Notes: generated by a model not told the origin, from the letters alone. A stretch of 64,000 bases of DNA from Perognathus longimembris pacificus (GCF_023159225.1 NC_063170.1:22729235-22793234), one strand, 5' to 3'; positions 21,541 to 34,812 are shown, numbered from the stretch's first letter. Made by a program: numbers and translations.

Positions 21541-23084
21541 ATTAATTAAGAAAAATTAAATAAATCTTATCACAAATCCAGGAATCCTTTGCCACCAAGC
21601 ATAGAAAGGCAGAACCATGGGAAAATCCATGTGCACACACAAAAGGTATAAACCTTCATAATGATCACTTAGAAAAGAGAGAAGAGTTCCAAATATGTTG
21701 CGGGATGGCTCCTTTTCTGGAACATTCTTCCAAGTTTCAAGAAGCTGCAATACATACAATAGAGATGCCTGGGTAAGAAAATCCAATAGATGTCCAACAG
21801 AGCAGAGCAGGGTAGGAATCCGCCCTAGGCCTCACACCTGGCCGGGAAAGCTTATCCTACCTGAAGTGGAAACTAAACTACAAACCTACAGGGCTGGGCT
21901 ATGGGTCATGCAATGAGATGTGAAGAATACCAACTACTTAGATCATTGTCCAGCCTAGCCCCAGACGTGACACCTGAGTTCCAGAAAAAGAAGCCAACAG
22001 GAAAGAGGAAAGGAGAAGAGCTCATTATGAACTATGTAAAATACTGAGCCTATAACAGTGTGGGGTTAAAAGAAGGAGCTGCTGTTACAGAAAGGAGCAA
22101 TCTGCAAAAACCGACCAGCCTGGGTATAGGTGGAGACAAGGAGGTCAGCACCTGCTGGCTTCAGCAGCCGCAAAAGCAGGAAACAACTGATAATGGGAGA
22201 TAAGAAAAATGGCAGACTCCTGAGGGAAGCTGAGAAGCATGGGGTATAAGTATAGGCGAACCACCTTCTGACTGTTCCTAAAACGAACTGGGATGCATTT
22301 TGGGGGGCCCACAGTACCTGCTCCATTCAGGGAGCCTGAGAGAAAGGTAAGTTGCAAACACACACACACCTAGCTTCACTCTGTGGTGGAAGATTTGGTT
22401 GGGTTGAGCTCTGTTGGGAGTTTGTCAATAAAGGGCCTTTAAAGTCAAGTCCATCACTGAAATGAGGTTTTTCGCCTTTGCTGATGTGTGGAAGTGGGCA
22501 GAAGCATAGGTAGGATGTATACATGAGAGAGAGCTTGGTCACACAGGGACATGAAACTGGAAAAAGAATCCCACGCCCTAGACCCTCACCTCTTCCTTAG
22601 CCCATCCTGTATTGACATAATTATGCCATAAGCAAGGTGTGTTTTTTTTTTCTATCTTTGATCCCTGGTTCAATTCCCCAACCTTCCCAAGCTGTGCTCA
22701 AGTACACATTCCAAACGATCTTATTACTTAAATATTAACGGGGATTTGCATTTCAGTAAGAGATTCTAACTAGGTTAAAAAAAAAAGTCAGCCCTTAAAG
22801 GAATGGAATTTCTAATAGTTGGGATTCCAATACAGGTTTCAGAGAGAACAAAGTGGGCCTAGGCCCCACTCACTCTAATTCCAGCCATGTATCATGAGAA
22901 GAAGGGACTCTGAATCCAAGTTCCAAAACAGCTGATGTCTACCAGCAAGCAAGAACTAGTGTTTGATTTCTAGGAAGCTAGGACTTGAAACAAAAGCTTC
23001 TAGAAGGGAAAAGGTACAGGTCAAGTCAGCACTAAAATAAGCCAAGCAATAGATGATTCAGCAGGAGAAAAATAAAATAAAATG
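21541..23084. other. Single-copy or unassigned DNA
   Basis: No gene. A GTATAAGTATAGG word near 22243 and a CAATAAAGGG word near 22427 would fit an LTR, but I found no TG...CA ends with target-site duplication. Poly-T at about 22642 and poly-A at about 22778. Confidence 0.4.
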
Positions 23085-25155
23085 GCCTCAACTAGGGAAG
23101 GACATATTCTAATATTCCTATTTGCCCATGACATGATCTTACACTTAATGGATCCTATGGAGTACATCAAAAAATTCACCTAGAACTGACATAACTATTG
23201 GAAATGTAGCTGGATGTAAAATCAGCACTTGGAAATCAGTAGCGATTCTATACACCAACAATTAATAGACTGAGAAATAAATCAGGAAAATAATTCCATT
23301 TGCAATAGTCTCAAGCACAATAAAATACCTAGATATTAACTTAACCAAGGAAGTAAAAGACCTCTACAAAACTCTAAAGAAAAAATTGAAGAAGACATAT
23401 TGGTTGAATGTTTTGGCCATATTGCCAAAAACAATCTATAGATTTAATGCAATATTCATTAAAGTTCCAGCATCATTCCTCACAGAATTAGAAATTCATA
23501 TGGAAGCATAAAAGACCCTGAATAACAAAAGCAACTCTAAGTAAAAAGAACCTTACTGGAGCTATCATAAGACTTCAGATTACACTACAGAGTCACAATA
23601 ACAAAAACAGCTTGGTCCTGGCACAAAACAGGCCCAAAGACTAATCAAATAGTGTAGAAAGTCTCAGAATAAAACCAGACAGTTATAGGCAGCTAATTTT
23701 CTTGACAAAGGAGCCAAGTATATACAAGGGAGAAAAAAGAAAGTCTTTTTAACAAATGGTGCTGGAAAAATTGATTACACATTTGCAAGAGACTGAAATT
23801 GGTTCACTATCTCCCACTTTGTACAACAATAAATTCCAAATGGATCAGAAAACTCAAAACTTTAAAATTATTACAGGAAAATGTAAAAAAAAAAGTCTGG
23901 AAGTTGTAGGCATGGGTGAATGTTTTCTGAATAGGAGTCTCTCTCATTGCTAGTTGCTCAGAGAATGGGAGCAAGAATTGACAAATGGGACTAGATCACA
24001 TTAAACAGTTGTGCACAGTAAAAGAAACAATGGCCAGAACCAATCCAAGAAATAGGAGAAAACCTTCACTTACTATTCAACAGATTAAAAGATTAAAATG
24101 CAGAATATAGAAAGAGTTCAAAAAACAGCAAGAAACAAGTAAGCCAATTAATAAATGGGCAAGCAAATGAAGCGGATAGTTCTCAGAAGAAACACAAATG
24201 ACTAGCAGATACATGAGAAATGTTCAATATCCTTAGGCATAAAGGAAATGCAAATCAAAACCACACGAAGACTGCATCTTGCCCAAGTCAGAATGGAATC
24301 CACCATGAAAATAAACAACAATAAATGCTGACAAGGATATGGGGAAAGAACACCCCTCATACACTGTTGGTAGGAAACAAACTAATGCAACTGCTATGGA
24401 AATCAGTGCGGAGGCTCTTCAAAAGGCTTAAAATAGACCTTCCCTATGACCTAAATAGACCTTCCCTATGACCTTGCCATACCATGATTAGGTGTATATT
24501 TGAAGGAATATAAATGAATATACCAGAAAGATCACCTATATGTTTATTGAAACACTATACACAATAGCCAAATGATGTACTCAATGGATGCCAATATTTG
24601 ATAAATGGATAAAGAAGAATATATATATATATATGGAATTCTAGCCAGCTATAAAGAAAAAAATGAAATCATGTCATTTGCAGGAAAATAGATGCAATTG
24701 GAGGACATTATGTTGAGTGAGATAAGGCAAGCTAAAAAAAATCATGAATCTAACTAAGGGAATATTTAGGAGGAGAAGAGAAAGAAAAAAGGAAAAAGGA
24801 AGATGGATAGTTTTGAAACACAGTGCAACTATATATAAGCAGCATAATGAACCTCAATGAAGTTTTTGATCACTAAGGGTTGGAGGGGGCAGGAGAGTGA
24901 AACAGGCTATGTTTGGAGTGTACTATCAGGTGGAGTTTGGTTAATAAGAGGGGTAAAGGAGCATGAAGTAGGTTGTTTGCATGTATGAAAACAGGACAAT
25001 GAAACCTGTTGAAATTGTTTTAGGAAGTGGGGAAAGGGAAGGTAAAGATCACTAGAGGGGACAAGATTGCCTGGAATGCATTGTAAATAACCTGGGGAAA
25101 TGTCACAGTGACATCTCCCTATATAACTAATGTATGCTATTAAAATAAAATAAAA
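23085..25155 (+). mobile_element. 5'-truncated L1 LINE, ORF2 3' part and 3' UTR
   Basis: Collinear with the 3' half of mammalian L1. CCCATGACATGATCTTACACTTA at 23125 corresponds to the reverse-transcriptase catalytic-loop region, followed by the ACCAAGGAAGTAAAAGACCTCTAC stretch near 23344, the downstream region to AAATGCAAATCAAAACCACA near 24246, and the 3' UTR with ATAAATGGATAAAGAAGAATAT near 24600. It ends in ATTAAAATAAAATAAAA. All frames are interrupted, so it is a dead copy. A 22-bp internal tandem duplication lies at about 24434-24475. Confidence 0.9.
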
Positions 25156-25849
25156 CAAGGCAAGCACCAGACAGGTACTACCAGGTAGCTGAGGATGTGG
25201 GGGGTACAGGCTTTTCCTCAGCAGCTTATTAATATTGTTTGAGACCTAAAAATACATATTTATCAGCTCAAAACTGTAAAAAGAAAACCATAAAATTGAA
25301 ACTAATAGGTGCTTAATTAAATGTCAAAATATCTGCCAACCTTCCTATTATACCAACTCCGTTAATGGCAAACAACGGAAAGGTGTGGAGACAGCTAGCT
25401 TTGCAGGAATTCCTAAATTCTGGGTTCTGGGGGTAGAGGGATCACCCAGGAATGCTAATATCATGGCAAAATGAGGTAGGTCCCTATAGCTAGACCACTT
25501 CACAAGGAAAAGGAGTCTTAACAATCTTTCCAGTCATCTTAGCAAAGTGGGTGGGTGATGCATTCTAATACTCAAGATTACGTAATATGAACGGGGGTGG
25601 GGAATATTCCAGAAAGTAAGGCTACCTGGGTCACTTGAGCTGGGGAGGCCACAGCCATTGGCACCATTCCCTCCTTACCCCCCCTCCCTCCCTCACTGTG
25701 CCTCCCTGGATGAACCCCCACTCGTCTTTTAAGCCTCTATCTAAGTAACAGCCCCAGGGCCAAACCCCTCATTACCAGCTTCTTCTAAGTGCCAGGAAAA
25801 AAAAAAAGGCTCCTCCAACCCTGCCCCCTCCCCCAGCACAAGCCCAGGG
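25156..25849. other. Single-copy DNA
   Basis: C-rich simple patch at about 25675-25700 and an A-run at about 25796-25808. Nothing else is recognised. Confidence 0.45.
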
Positions 25850-26470
25850 GGTCAGGCCGGTTCAAAAGGTGAAAGAAATGAATCTTTACACATTATAAGG
25901 ACCCAAGCAAACATTCTCTGTGGCTTTAGTCTCTGAAGGAGCAGCAAGTAAAAGCAGGTGTGCCGGGCGCCCTGTCAGCTAACGACACTGATAAGCCTGC
26001 CATGCCCGGTTCTGCTTCATTTCAAACAGACTGCTGGAAAAAAGGAGGGGAAAAGCCAGAGCAGAAATAATTGCTGGGGCTTCCAATGTGCAGAGAGAGC
26101 CTGCAGGCAGAGATCAACCGGCCTGATTTCACCCTCTCCCTTTTATTTCTATAACCTTAAACGTTCTGCCATTATAAAAGTCATCATGTCAGCTTTCTCC
26201 CCAGCCTCTCCAGCTGCCTATTTTCAAATTGTATCAATTGGTAAGGCTTTGGGGCGGCAGGATTTTCATCTTGATTTATGATTTCTGGGTTTTAAAGATG
26301 AAGTCGGCTCTCCTGACCTGATCCGAAAGGAGAGACAAGCTTTCCTGGGCATGTGTTTATAATCAGATCCTCCCGGAACTGCTGGAAACAAGGCTTGAGT
26401 GTGGCTCTCCTTTTTCTTTCTCTCCCCCGGCCCCACCCCGCCCTTTGCAACATAATAGATATTAAAGCAA
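25850..26470. promoter_or_regulatory. Candidate non-coding regulatory block
   Basis: Repeat-free and motif-dense. It includes CTGTCAGCTAACGACACTGATAAGCC near 25974 (TGTCA and GATAA words), TTGTATCAATTGG near 26229, and TTGATTTATGATTTC near 26271 (HOX/PBX-like). An 8-bp inverted repeat TTCATCTT/AAGATGAA spans 26265-26302. A chance frame of 107 codons crosses it. Conservation is suspected from the texture only. Confidence 0.3.
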
Positions 26471-27501
26471 ATTGAGAGTGACTAGTATTTGTCTTGAGGC
26501 TCCTGCATAGCTCTGGGGATGGGGCAGCGGCCCTGGTGCTATTAGGGCATGGGTGACTTGGTTTCCAGACTAAGGAATGCAGAAATAAGGGGTGCAGGGA
26601 CAGAACTGGGTCTTCTGTGGGTCTAGGTGGACCGTCACTCCAGAAGGAAAGCATGGGAAAGGCTGGGAAACAGGAACCATACTGAGCATTTTGAGCAGAG
26701 GCCTGAATGAACAGTGAAAACGAGCAGATGAAAATTACAGGCATGAACTGCAGGTTTTCGGAGAGATCACACATTGCGTTCTGAGCACTCCCGTGGAGGG
26801 GTTAGGTGCTCGGCAGAGCGCATTATTAAAATGTTTAGGTGAATCATGGGAGTGCTAAGGAAATAACGCCACCTTCGGACAATCCTTTTCATGCATCGTC
26901 CATCTGGAACTCTGGAATAAATAAAAGATCCATCCTCTTGGAGATGCAATGAAGATATGTCCCCATCCCACCACCAGTTGCCTGCCACCTCGAGGGCGGT
27001 AGACAGTAACCAAAAAAGGGGTCAAGGAGTGGAGATCGGACACTGAGGAAGATAACTGGGCCCCCAAGGGGAGGGGCTGTTTCCGGAGGGGGTTTGGAGC
27101 AGTGAGGTGAGCTACCCATATGACAGTGGGGACCTGAGGAAGATCAGGGTGAAGGAATCCTGGGCTGGGACCAGCCATGTGGCCCAGCTGCAGAGAAAGG
27201 CTTAGCAGAAATCAATCAGACACCTGCAACAGGAATTTATCAACAGGGCTCATGGGGGAGGAGGTGGCAAAGACGTATGAGACCCCATCTAGGAATGTCC
27301 CCAGGAATGATGGCAGAGCTTCCCCATGGTCCCTCTCATAATTCCTTCCAATTAATCTAAGTGTGCCGACCACAAGCCTATCGAATTACAGCATCGCTTT
27401 CCTGGCTTCGGCAAAAATGCACTTTCCTGAGACCTTACAGCCCTTCAAAATGCTGTAACAAGAGGTAGCGCTCCATACACAGGTAAAGTCCTGGTGGGAA
27501 A
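26471..27501. other. Single-copy DNA
   Basis: Several overlapping minus-strand frames of 70-160 codons (26292-27178) have no recognisable domains. No transposon is identified. Confidence 0.45.
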
Positions 27502-27507
27502 TGTGTG

Positions 27508-27603
<96 letters not shown>

Positions 27604-27604
27604 G
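27502..27604 (+). repeat. Compound (GT)n(GA)n microsatellite
   Basis: GT run at 27502-27553 with one GC variant, then a GA run to about 27604. It is not next to a recognisable SINE. Confidence 0.95.
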
Positions 27605-27879
27605 AGAAAAAGAATGCTAATTGTGCCATGGATACTGACAGATGTGACAGAAAGTGTCTTCATTGAGAAATTGCCATGTGAAGTCCCCCTTGTTCCTTCA
27701 GAAACAGAAGAGAGGCACTAGGGAGCCTGACAGGAAGTGAGGATTCGAGACTTCAAATGCAAACATTATAGAAAACAAGCAACACCTGCAAACAGGAAGT
27801 ACTTATTTATATTTTATAGAGTGTGTGGTTGGGATTCTGACAGGTTTTTAAACAGAGACCATATTAGGCCCATTGAAAG
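27605..27879. other. Single-copy DNA
   Basis: Nothing is recognised. Confidence 0.4.
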
Positions 27880-28800
27880 GTGAGAATGTTCCCTTTTAAA
27901 AAATGCATTACCCACCGCTTGGGCAGGTCTGGGCTGCCACTGGCCTCAGGTGAGTGGTGACCCTGGCGACCTGGCCTAACAAAACACACATGCCGGTTTG
28001 CAATGGGACCGTTTAGTCCTTGCCTCTCAAGGTCAGTGCGGGCGGGCGCTGGAGGGTTAGTATTCAGCAAGCTTTTCCCTTCGCTGACAGAGCCGCTTTG
28101 AACTTCTCCCTTCTGAACAAATAGGAAGGGAAACGGCAAGGAAACAAGTGCTGGAAATCATAGAAAAGAATACACAGCAAATAAATAAGCCACAAATAAA
28201 TAAATAAGAGGCCAGTCTTGTCCTTGGCAAATAAAAGACACCCCTCTCAGGCTTTCAGGGTTTGTTTTTTTTTAATGCATTTTGGTGCATGCGGAAAAAA
28301 AAAAACTTTCAAATAAAAACAATAGAATAAACCTGCTATCTTTTCCCCTTTCCGAGGGATGAGCCCTTTATTTTTTGACAACAAATAAGAGCAGCCGGCA
28401 GGTACTGTGTGCTGTGCACATGAAATATTTAGTAAAGCAATAAGGACTCCCTGGACAGCTTAAGAAAACCACGATTATATTCAGAGAGAAAGCCATGCGC
28501 AAACAGAGGGGAGAAAATACAAAGAAAGATAAAGGAAGGCCTTTCATCAGGACTTCCTGTCCAATAATGCAGCCAGCCTTGATCCATATGTTTTGAGAAA
28601 AATCAAAGTGTCACAACTATCCAAAATGTCAATAGCTCCGGTAAGGAATATTGTCTAACATTTTCTATTACACTGTTCAAGAATTTGCCTCCCAGCGCAA
28701 TTTGGAAGGGGGAAAAAATCTCTTTCATTTTGAAAACACTCCAAGGAAAGAAAGGAGAAGGGGAGGTAGAAAGGTGTGCTAGGCACATTTCAAGGCAATG
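27880..28800. promoter_or_regulatory. Candidate non-coding regulatory block
   Basis: No interspersed repeat is visible over 0.9 kb. AT-rich words include AATAAATAAGCCACAAATAAATAAATAAG near 28180-28209 and TTTATTTTTTGACAACAAATAAG near 28368. An imperfect hairpin of a T-run and an A-run around ATGCAT spans about 28263-28308. No exon is recognised. Confidence 0.3.
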
Positions 28801-30394
28801 TGTAATAGAATCGTGCCCTGGGCTCCTGAGTATCTGATGAAAGTGTGTCTCTTACACACCTTTCCCCCGGCCCAGCCCTTTCTCCCCAAACCTTCTCATT
28901 AAGGTGCTTCCTGGACAGGGGAGATGAAATAGAGTGAGCTTTATGCAGCAGGAAAGCAGAAAGATGAATTCTCAGCAGCCTGGATACATAAAGAATCCTA
29001 CGTGATGATCTCAGAGTTGAGACACGGCAACCACCACCAGTTTCTTTAGATGCTAGGTGCCCAGATGGCTGGGTGACCCACTTTGGGAAAATAAAAGAGG
29101 TGCGTGTATAGATGGAAAAGATTCCCCTATGTAAATCATTTTTTGCTGTCTTGGCAAAATGTAAACAAAACCTACGCACCATGCCCAGGGGATCAGCCTG
29201 GAAATATATGTGTGTCAGAACTAACTCCACGGCATCCCCTCTACTCGCCTCCTCCATGCCCTGGGACTGCGAGGGGACAAATCATCCATGAGTGGCTGCT
29301 GTCTGGCCTCATGGAATCTTAACTAGAAGGAAGCTGGCCCCTCAACAATCAATATTACTGACAAATTAATCTCTGCGAATGAACTGGTGGGCTTCTAGGC
29401 TGTCCCAAGCCCCTAGAATCATCGCGGAAATGAAATGGCGGCCTTTTGCCACTGTGGTAGTTTCCCTGAATGTCTACCTAAGGGCAGCACTTGAACTGCC
29501 TGGAGGAATTCAGTTGTAGAAAATCCAGCCTTAGCGTGGCCCTGACCAGGCTCTGTTCCTCCTCGCCCTCTTCAGTACATGTACTGAGGATACGCCTGGA
29601 GCCTGCTTTGAGGGAGACCCAAGACAAGAGGGGAGCAGGTGGTGGTTAGCCAGACCCTGTCCTAACTCAGCACTTACCAGGAATCCTTTGGAAGGATTTA
29701 GTTTAGACAAGAATACCAGCATAGGCAAGATATTCCATGTGAAGCTCTCAAAATCCTAGTTTAGTTCTTCTTAAGGAATAGGAAGAGCACACAATACTTC
29801 TACAACTTGCCCCAAATTTCTAAATTTATCTGGAAGGGGGCAAGGTAAGGGGCTCCATTCAAGAGCTGAAATGCACCCTGACTGTGCTGCTCTTAAATTA
29901 GGCAGCTTCATACCAGCTGCTAAGCAAACATGTCTCCCTCTCACACACACAAACCAGCCAGCCCTCTGCTGCTGGCTGCTCGGGGCCTCTTCCCCCGAAC
30001 TTCTTCCCCTCCTGTGAATCCAGCGCAGAAATGGTTAACATCTGCTACAGCCCAGCAGCCTCCATAACACCTGCTTGGGTCTGGGGTTCTATCCCCACAG
30101 ACCCGGGATCTGAGACACTTGGGAATCTCAGAGCAAGCAGACGAGACTCTTTCCCAAGCCATGAAAGTAAACAGCAGCAGGAGTCAAGAGCCACCAGGGT
30201 ATAGTTGTCATTAGTATGTAAATTTTAAAAGCTCAGTCAAAACTATCAATACCTCCCACTTAATTTATTACTATATAAAGATGGATCGTGGTGAAGCATG
30301 GCATTGATTTTCAGAGCCCTTTAAAAATGGTGAGGAAGAAAATAGTCAGAGACAACACAAAATGCAGTGTCTCAAAATTAATCACTGTGCTTTT

Positions 30395-30395
<1 letters not shown>
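28801..30395. other. Single-copy DNA, no repeats recognised
   Basis: It includes a strong YY1-like word AAATGGCGGC at 29433-29442. The 155-codon minus frame at 28790-29257 resembles no known protein and has no exon context. Confidence 0.45.

Positions 30396-30442
<47 letters not shown>
30396..30442 (+). repeat. (AC)n microsatellite
   Basis: About 46 uninterrupted bases of AC. Confidence 0.95.
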
Positions 30443-30443
<1 letters not shown>

Positions 30444-32209
30444 ATGCGCTGTACAGCAGCCCATGTGGCTCAATCCTATTTGATTGCCTTTTCTGAAAAT
30501 GAAGAAATGGCGTAGGCCATTTATGTAAAGAGCCCTCTTGGAATGGATTAGATGTAAAGACAGTTAGCATTTTTACTTTATCGACAGCAAACCATTAGGC
30601 AACCACATTCCAGCTCTGCCACTGAGAGGAAATCGAAGAGACCGGTTCCTCGGCAGGGCCAGGCAGGACAACTGATCGGTCCCCGGTCCACAGCCAACCT
30701 GGCAGCTGCTGACAGGTCAAGCCCAGGCCTCACCCCCTTGGTGTCATGACACCGGCTTCTCATAGTTACTAGAATATTAGTAGAATAGTCCTGACTACTG
30801 AGCAAATCTACTGACTCGTCACCAGATTTAAAGCATTCTTGAAAGTCTGCAACCTGGGCATTGTGTGTGTACCTGAAATGACACAGAAATCAGTGTCTGA
30901 TGGTCCCCTTCCACCCAGGATGGGTCACCTGCTTGTATTTGCCTTTATACAAAGAGAGAAGGAGGTTGAAAAGATTGCCAGAAAGCAAAAAGGAAAAAGA
31001 AAAAGAAAAGAAAACAACAAATATCACATTCATTTTATAAAACTGCACTGTCAGCTGCTTGTATTGTTGGCTTTTCGTTTGTATTTTGGAAGCATTTAGC
31101 CTGTATGTCTTTTGTGGATAAAGCCTTCTGATGGGAGATGAGTTTTGCTATAGTCTAGGTAGGAGCTCCGTCTCTTTCCACTTCCTAAAGACTGAAGATT
31201 TCCAAAAGAACAGGATTCAGTGCGCATGGTTCACAATATTCAAATTAGGATATAGTTTATTTCCCAAGAATCCTGAGCTCTATTTCCCACCCTTCTTAGC
31301 ATACTTCAGAAATTGAGGGTAATTGTCTTGGGTTTTCTTAGGTAGTGAAAGAAACTTGTTGTCTTACAGAGATGGTTCCCTAATAATCAGCCTGCAAGCC
31401 TAATAAAGTATTTTACATTTGTAGCTCTGGACATCAGCAAGCTTGCAGGTACCAGTCTGTAGTGAGAGCTGTTCACTGCTGATCACTATGATCTCATTTA
31501 TCAGAATGCTTTCACTCGACTAAGGATACCATAGTTCGCCTCCTTGTTTTGCTGATGAAGGGGAGCTGCTGTTTAAAAATCAGCATCCAGTTTCTAGGTG
31601 TCTTCCTGCTATAATTGGATTTAATTCATTATCTTTCCTTTCAATAAAATCACAGGAAAACACAGGGATGTAAATGTGTGAGCTAATTGCATATGGAGAT
31701 TCAGGTGCCACATTCCGTATAAATTTACCCCTTGTAAGAGAAAGACACAGTTGTGTCATTATCACAGAAATTTTACAACAATATGTAATTATAGAGAAGA
31801 AGCAGGTATAATTAGCCAGCCTTTCCAGAAAGCAGGCAGCATTCTTGGTTAAATATTTACAGCTACACAAACAGCCAGTGATAAAGAGCATCCTACAAAT
31901 ATTATGAAAAGCAGTCATGGACACAGCAAGCACTGCTTTGCTTCTGGCTTGCCAGGAATATTTCCACAGAATTTGTAACAGGAATCCAGGCTGGATTCTT
32001 CTTTGGGTGCCTCAGTTAGGAGCAATTAAAGCTGCATATTTAGAGATGACATGGGCTAAAAGTCCTGCACAGAAAGACAAAGTTGTGGCTCCCCCCCCAC
32101 ACACACACCTTTCTTTCTTTTCTCATTCCCTTTTCCCTCCAAAGGAAACCCATCACCAACTGCAAAGACACTGAAAGCTTCAGGCAACATGAACAAACGC
32201 CCAAGCGCC
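30443..32209. other. Single-copy DNA, no lineage-specific SINE
   Basis: Contains an A-rich patch at about 30981-31020 and a short inverted pair CCTGCAAGC (31391) / GCTTGCAGG (31441). A C-run with CACACACA lies at about 32091-32108. No gene is recognised. Confidence 0.45.
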
Positions 32210-33170
32210 CATCAAGGGTCAGCCAGACCTGCAGCTGTTGAACAAAATAAAATCAACTCAGCCTACCCTGGGCAAACAGCCTCTGTGGCTCTTTTATTAC
32301 CAAATGATATGAACTTTGACCCAACCTGAACAAAATTTCATCATAATACGTTCTCCCAAATATTTAAAAAATTCATTCTGGGGCTCTGGAGGAGTCAGAG
32401 AGTCTGCGAGCCGTAATTTGACATCTGAATTATTCTGAGGTTAATACGGAAAGCTATTCAGAAGCTTATTTGGAGATGTGTCAATCAAGATAGCGCTTGT
32501 GCAGAAAAGATGGACTCTGGCTTAGGAGTGCAGATAGCTTTCAGGGAACCACAAAATAAAAGGCAGGCAAGCTCTGATGAATACGTTACGTCTTCATTCT
32601 CAACAATGACATTTTTCTTTTCTTGATAGAGCCAGTATACAGACCTAAGAGAGCCACATCCCAGAGATGAGCCTGTTTCCACACCTGTGAAAGCATTTTA
32701 ACATTTATTAACAATGATAACCATAAACAACAAACACAGTGTCGAAACTCGCCTCTGTTCATCTCAACGCACTGATTAAGATTTTAAGCAGCACTCTTAA
32801 ATTAGACTGTCAAGGCTGTCATCCTAGAAGCAAGGCTGGGGTTCTGATCCTGAGCAGGATTGTGTGAGCAAGCAGGCTTTTCTGAGTCGATTGTGAGAAG
32901 GGCTAGCAAAGCTCAGTGTTTCTCCATTCATTTCTGATGAGTTTGGGGTGATTCAATTAGCCCTGATTGTCCAGGAGATGTGGCCCAAAAGGAAAATGGC
33001 TGAGCTCGGATAGCTTCTTCCCCAGGTATTTTCTGGCTGACAAGGAACAATGTTAATTACCCATTGTTCTGATCTGAAAAGACACCAGCATTTTAATTAT
33101 GTAAATTCAAAGCCATTTTGTTCAGATGAGCAGGAAATAAACAGCCGGCAATGTGGTTTTTTGTTGTTGG
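32210..33170. promoter_or_regulatory. Candidate non-coding regulatory block
   Basis: Repeat-free, AT-rich and motif-dense, for example CCGTAATTTGACATCTGAATTATT near 32411, TGTCAATCAAGATAG near 32478, CAATTAGCCCTGATTG near 32955 and TTTTAATTATGTAAATTC near 33092. No frame looks like an exon. Confidence 0.3.
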
Positions 33171-34157
33171 TGGTGGGATTTTTTTTTTCTTTTGAGGGGT
33201 TGTTTTTTCATTTGGAATCTTTACAGACATGGCTGCAGACTGAGTGGAGTGTCAGGGAAGAGGTGACACCATCCACCCATCTATCCCTGGGCATCATGGG
33301 TAACTTCTATCTCAAGACACAAACAAGATGACATTGTCTTTAACGGTCCATTTCTGGGGCATCATTCACAGAAGGCCATCTGCTACTGTGGCAGACGTCT
33401 GTAAAAGATGAATATACCTTCAACTGCTATATCTGTGAGGACCAAACCATTACTAAATATAAATCACACCAAGCATCTGCAATGGATTTCCCCCCCTCCC
33501 CAAATACTTTGGGAACATTTTCTTCTATCAAAGCTCTCTTTAGAAAAATCCTATAAGCTTCTAGGGAAAAATCAAGATTTTCTTCAAAGCTGCCCATTTG
33601 AGAACTTTGTACTCTGGAATGATGTTCTCATGGCTGTTAGCTTTCATCTGCTCATCACCCCAACTCCATTAGGAATTTGTCAGATGTCAAGGGGGGCTGG
33701 TACCCAAGAGAAGTATGGCTCACTCAGAGTTTTAGAGGAATCAATGGGGAAGAACATTTGAAAAGGCCAGGTATCATGGTTCTCAAAGGGTATCCATGAA
33801 GGTAGCTCTTTTCCTACTTCCAAGGCTTATAAAGAATGAGCTAAACCACTGGACTTACCAATCATGTAATCAAGACAAAGAATATAAATGAGGGAAGAAA
33901 AAAGGATGTGGGAGGGAATAAGGAGGGAAAAAGAAAGAAGGGGGTTTTCCCAAATAGGCTATGTAGTAGCCTATAAAAACAACCAGCAGAACTTTATCTG
34001 TAAGGTAAGGAGGCAACCAAAACTTGATCCCCAAACCAATCCTTTTTTTTTTTCTTTTGGTCAGAAATGAAGAGACAGGGAAAAACAAATCTAAAAATAA
34101 CATTTAGGCAAGGCTTACCAGAGGTGACAGAGGAAAGGGAAAAAGTGAGACCCACTA
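33171..34157. other. Single-copy DNA with T-runs
   Basis: Poly-T at about 33179-33191 and 34044-34056. A purine-rich patch at 33888-33942 gives spurious frames. Confidence 0.45.
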
Positions 34158-34325
34158 AGTCAGCACTTACTATATGCCAAATGTATTATCTTCTTGAGCA
34201 TGCCATGAGCCCCATTTCCTGGTGAAGAAACTGAGGCTCAGAGGGACTGAGCAGCTTGCTCAGAAAAACATAGATACAAAGTGTATAGCCTGGGCTCTTC
34301 CTATACATGCAATTCTGCTTCTCAA
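34158..34325 (-). mobile_element. MIR SINE
   Basis: CAGCACTTACTATATGCCAA, GAAGAAACTGAGGCTCAGAGGGACTGAGCAGCTTGCTCAG, ATAGCCTGGGCTCTTCC follow the minus-strand MIR consensus well. Confidence 0.85.
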
Positions 34326-34618
34326 GTGCTCAATATTTGGGGGCATCCATGGGTTCCTAGAGAAGAACAATGAAAATGGAAATGATTTCAACTAAAAAGA
34401 TGCAATGGAGTAACCTCATCAGGTCCCTGAACTTCTCAGAGGCCACTAACGAGTGAGTGCCTCCTGCTTGCAACTGAACTGCTTCCTCCTTTCTCTTTGA
34501 ATCTCACCCTCTCCCTTCGTTGGTGGGTCCTTTTCAGGGCTATTTGCTTGCCTTGAATACCAGAGCATCTTAGTGCTCCCTCTGAGGCTCTTTGCTCTCT
34601 ACAGATCTAGAAGATCTG
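34326..34618. other. Single-copy DNA
   Basis: Nothing is recognised. Confidence 0.4.
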
Positions 34619-34812
34619 TGTTTTCTCAGCCTCTGCACTATTTGTTTGGTTAGGTGCATCTTTGCTGCTCAGGATCCTGTGCACTGTAGAATGTCTGCAC
34701 ATCTCTGGCCTCTCCCTGTTAGATACCACTAGTTAGATACCACTCCACATTGGAGCAATGAAGAATTTCTCCAGATACTGCAGAATGTCCCCAGTGGAGA
34801 AGAGAAACTCTG
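34619..34812 (-). mobile_element. MER5A-like hAT-Charlie DNA transposon remnant
   Basis: TTTTCTCAGCCTCTGCACTATTTG, ATCCTGTGCACTGTAGAATGTCT, CATCTCTGGCCTCTCCC and TCTCCAGATACTGCAGAATGTCCCC follow the MER5A consensus in reverse orientation. A 14-bp tandem duplication (GTTAGATACCACTA) lies inside at about 34718-34745. Confidence 0.85.

Noticed and set aside
22059..22545. Possible solo LTR (TATA-like word and AATAAA-like word, TGTG start, CACA end)
   Set aside because: No matching short target duplication next to the putative ends, and no family resemblance that I can name.
23085..25155. Functional L1 reverse transcriptase
   Set aside because: The region lacks the 5' half and all frames are broken by stops and indels.
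26292..27178. Minus-strand frames of 160 and 107 codons
   Set aside because: The frames overlap in different phases and match no family known to me. The DNA looks like non-coding regulatory sequence.
28263..28308. Hairpin formed by T-run, ATGCAT and A-run
   Set aside because: The pairing relies mostly on homopolymers and the core is misaligned, so it is weak evidence of structure.
28790..29257. 155-codon minus-strand frame
   Set aside because: No known domain, no supporting codon pattern, and length within chance for a 64-kb window.
31391..31449. CCTGCAAGC/GCTTGCAGG inverted pair
   Set aside because: Nine bases at this spacing are expected by chance several times in a window of this size.
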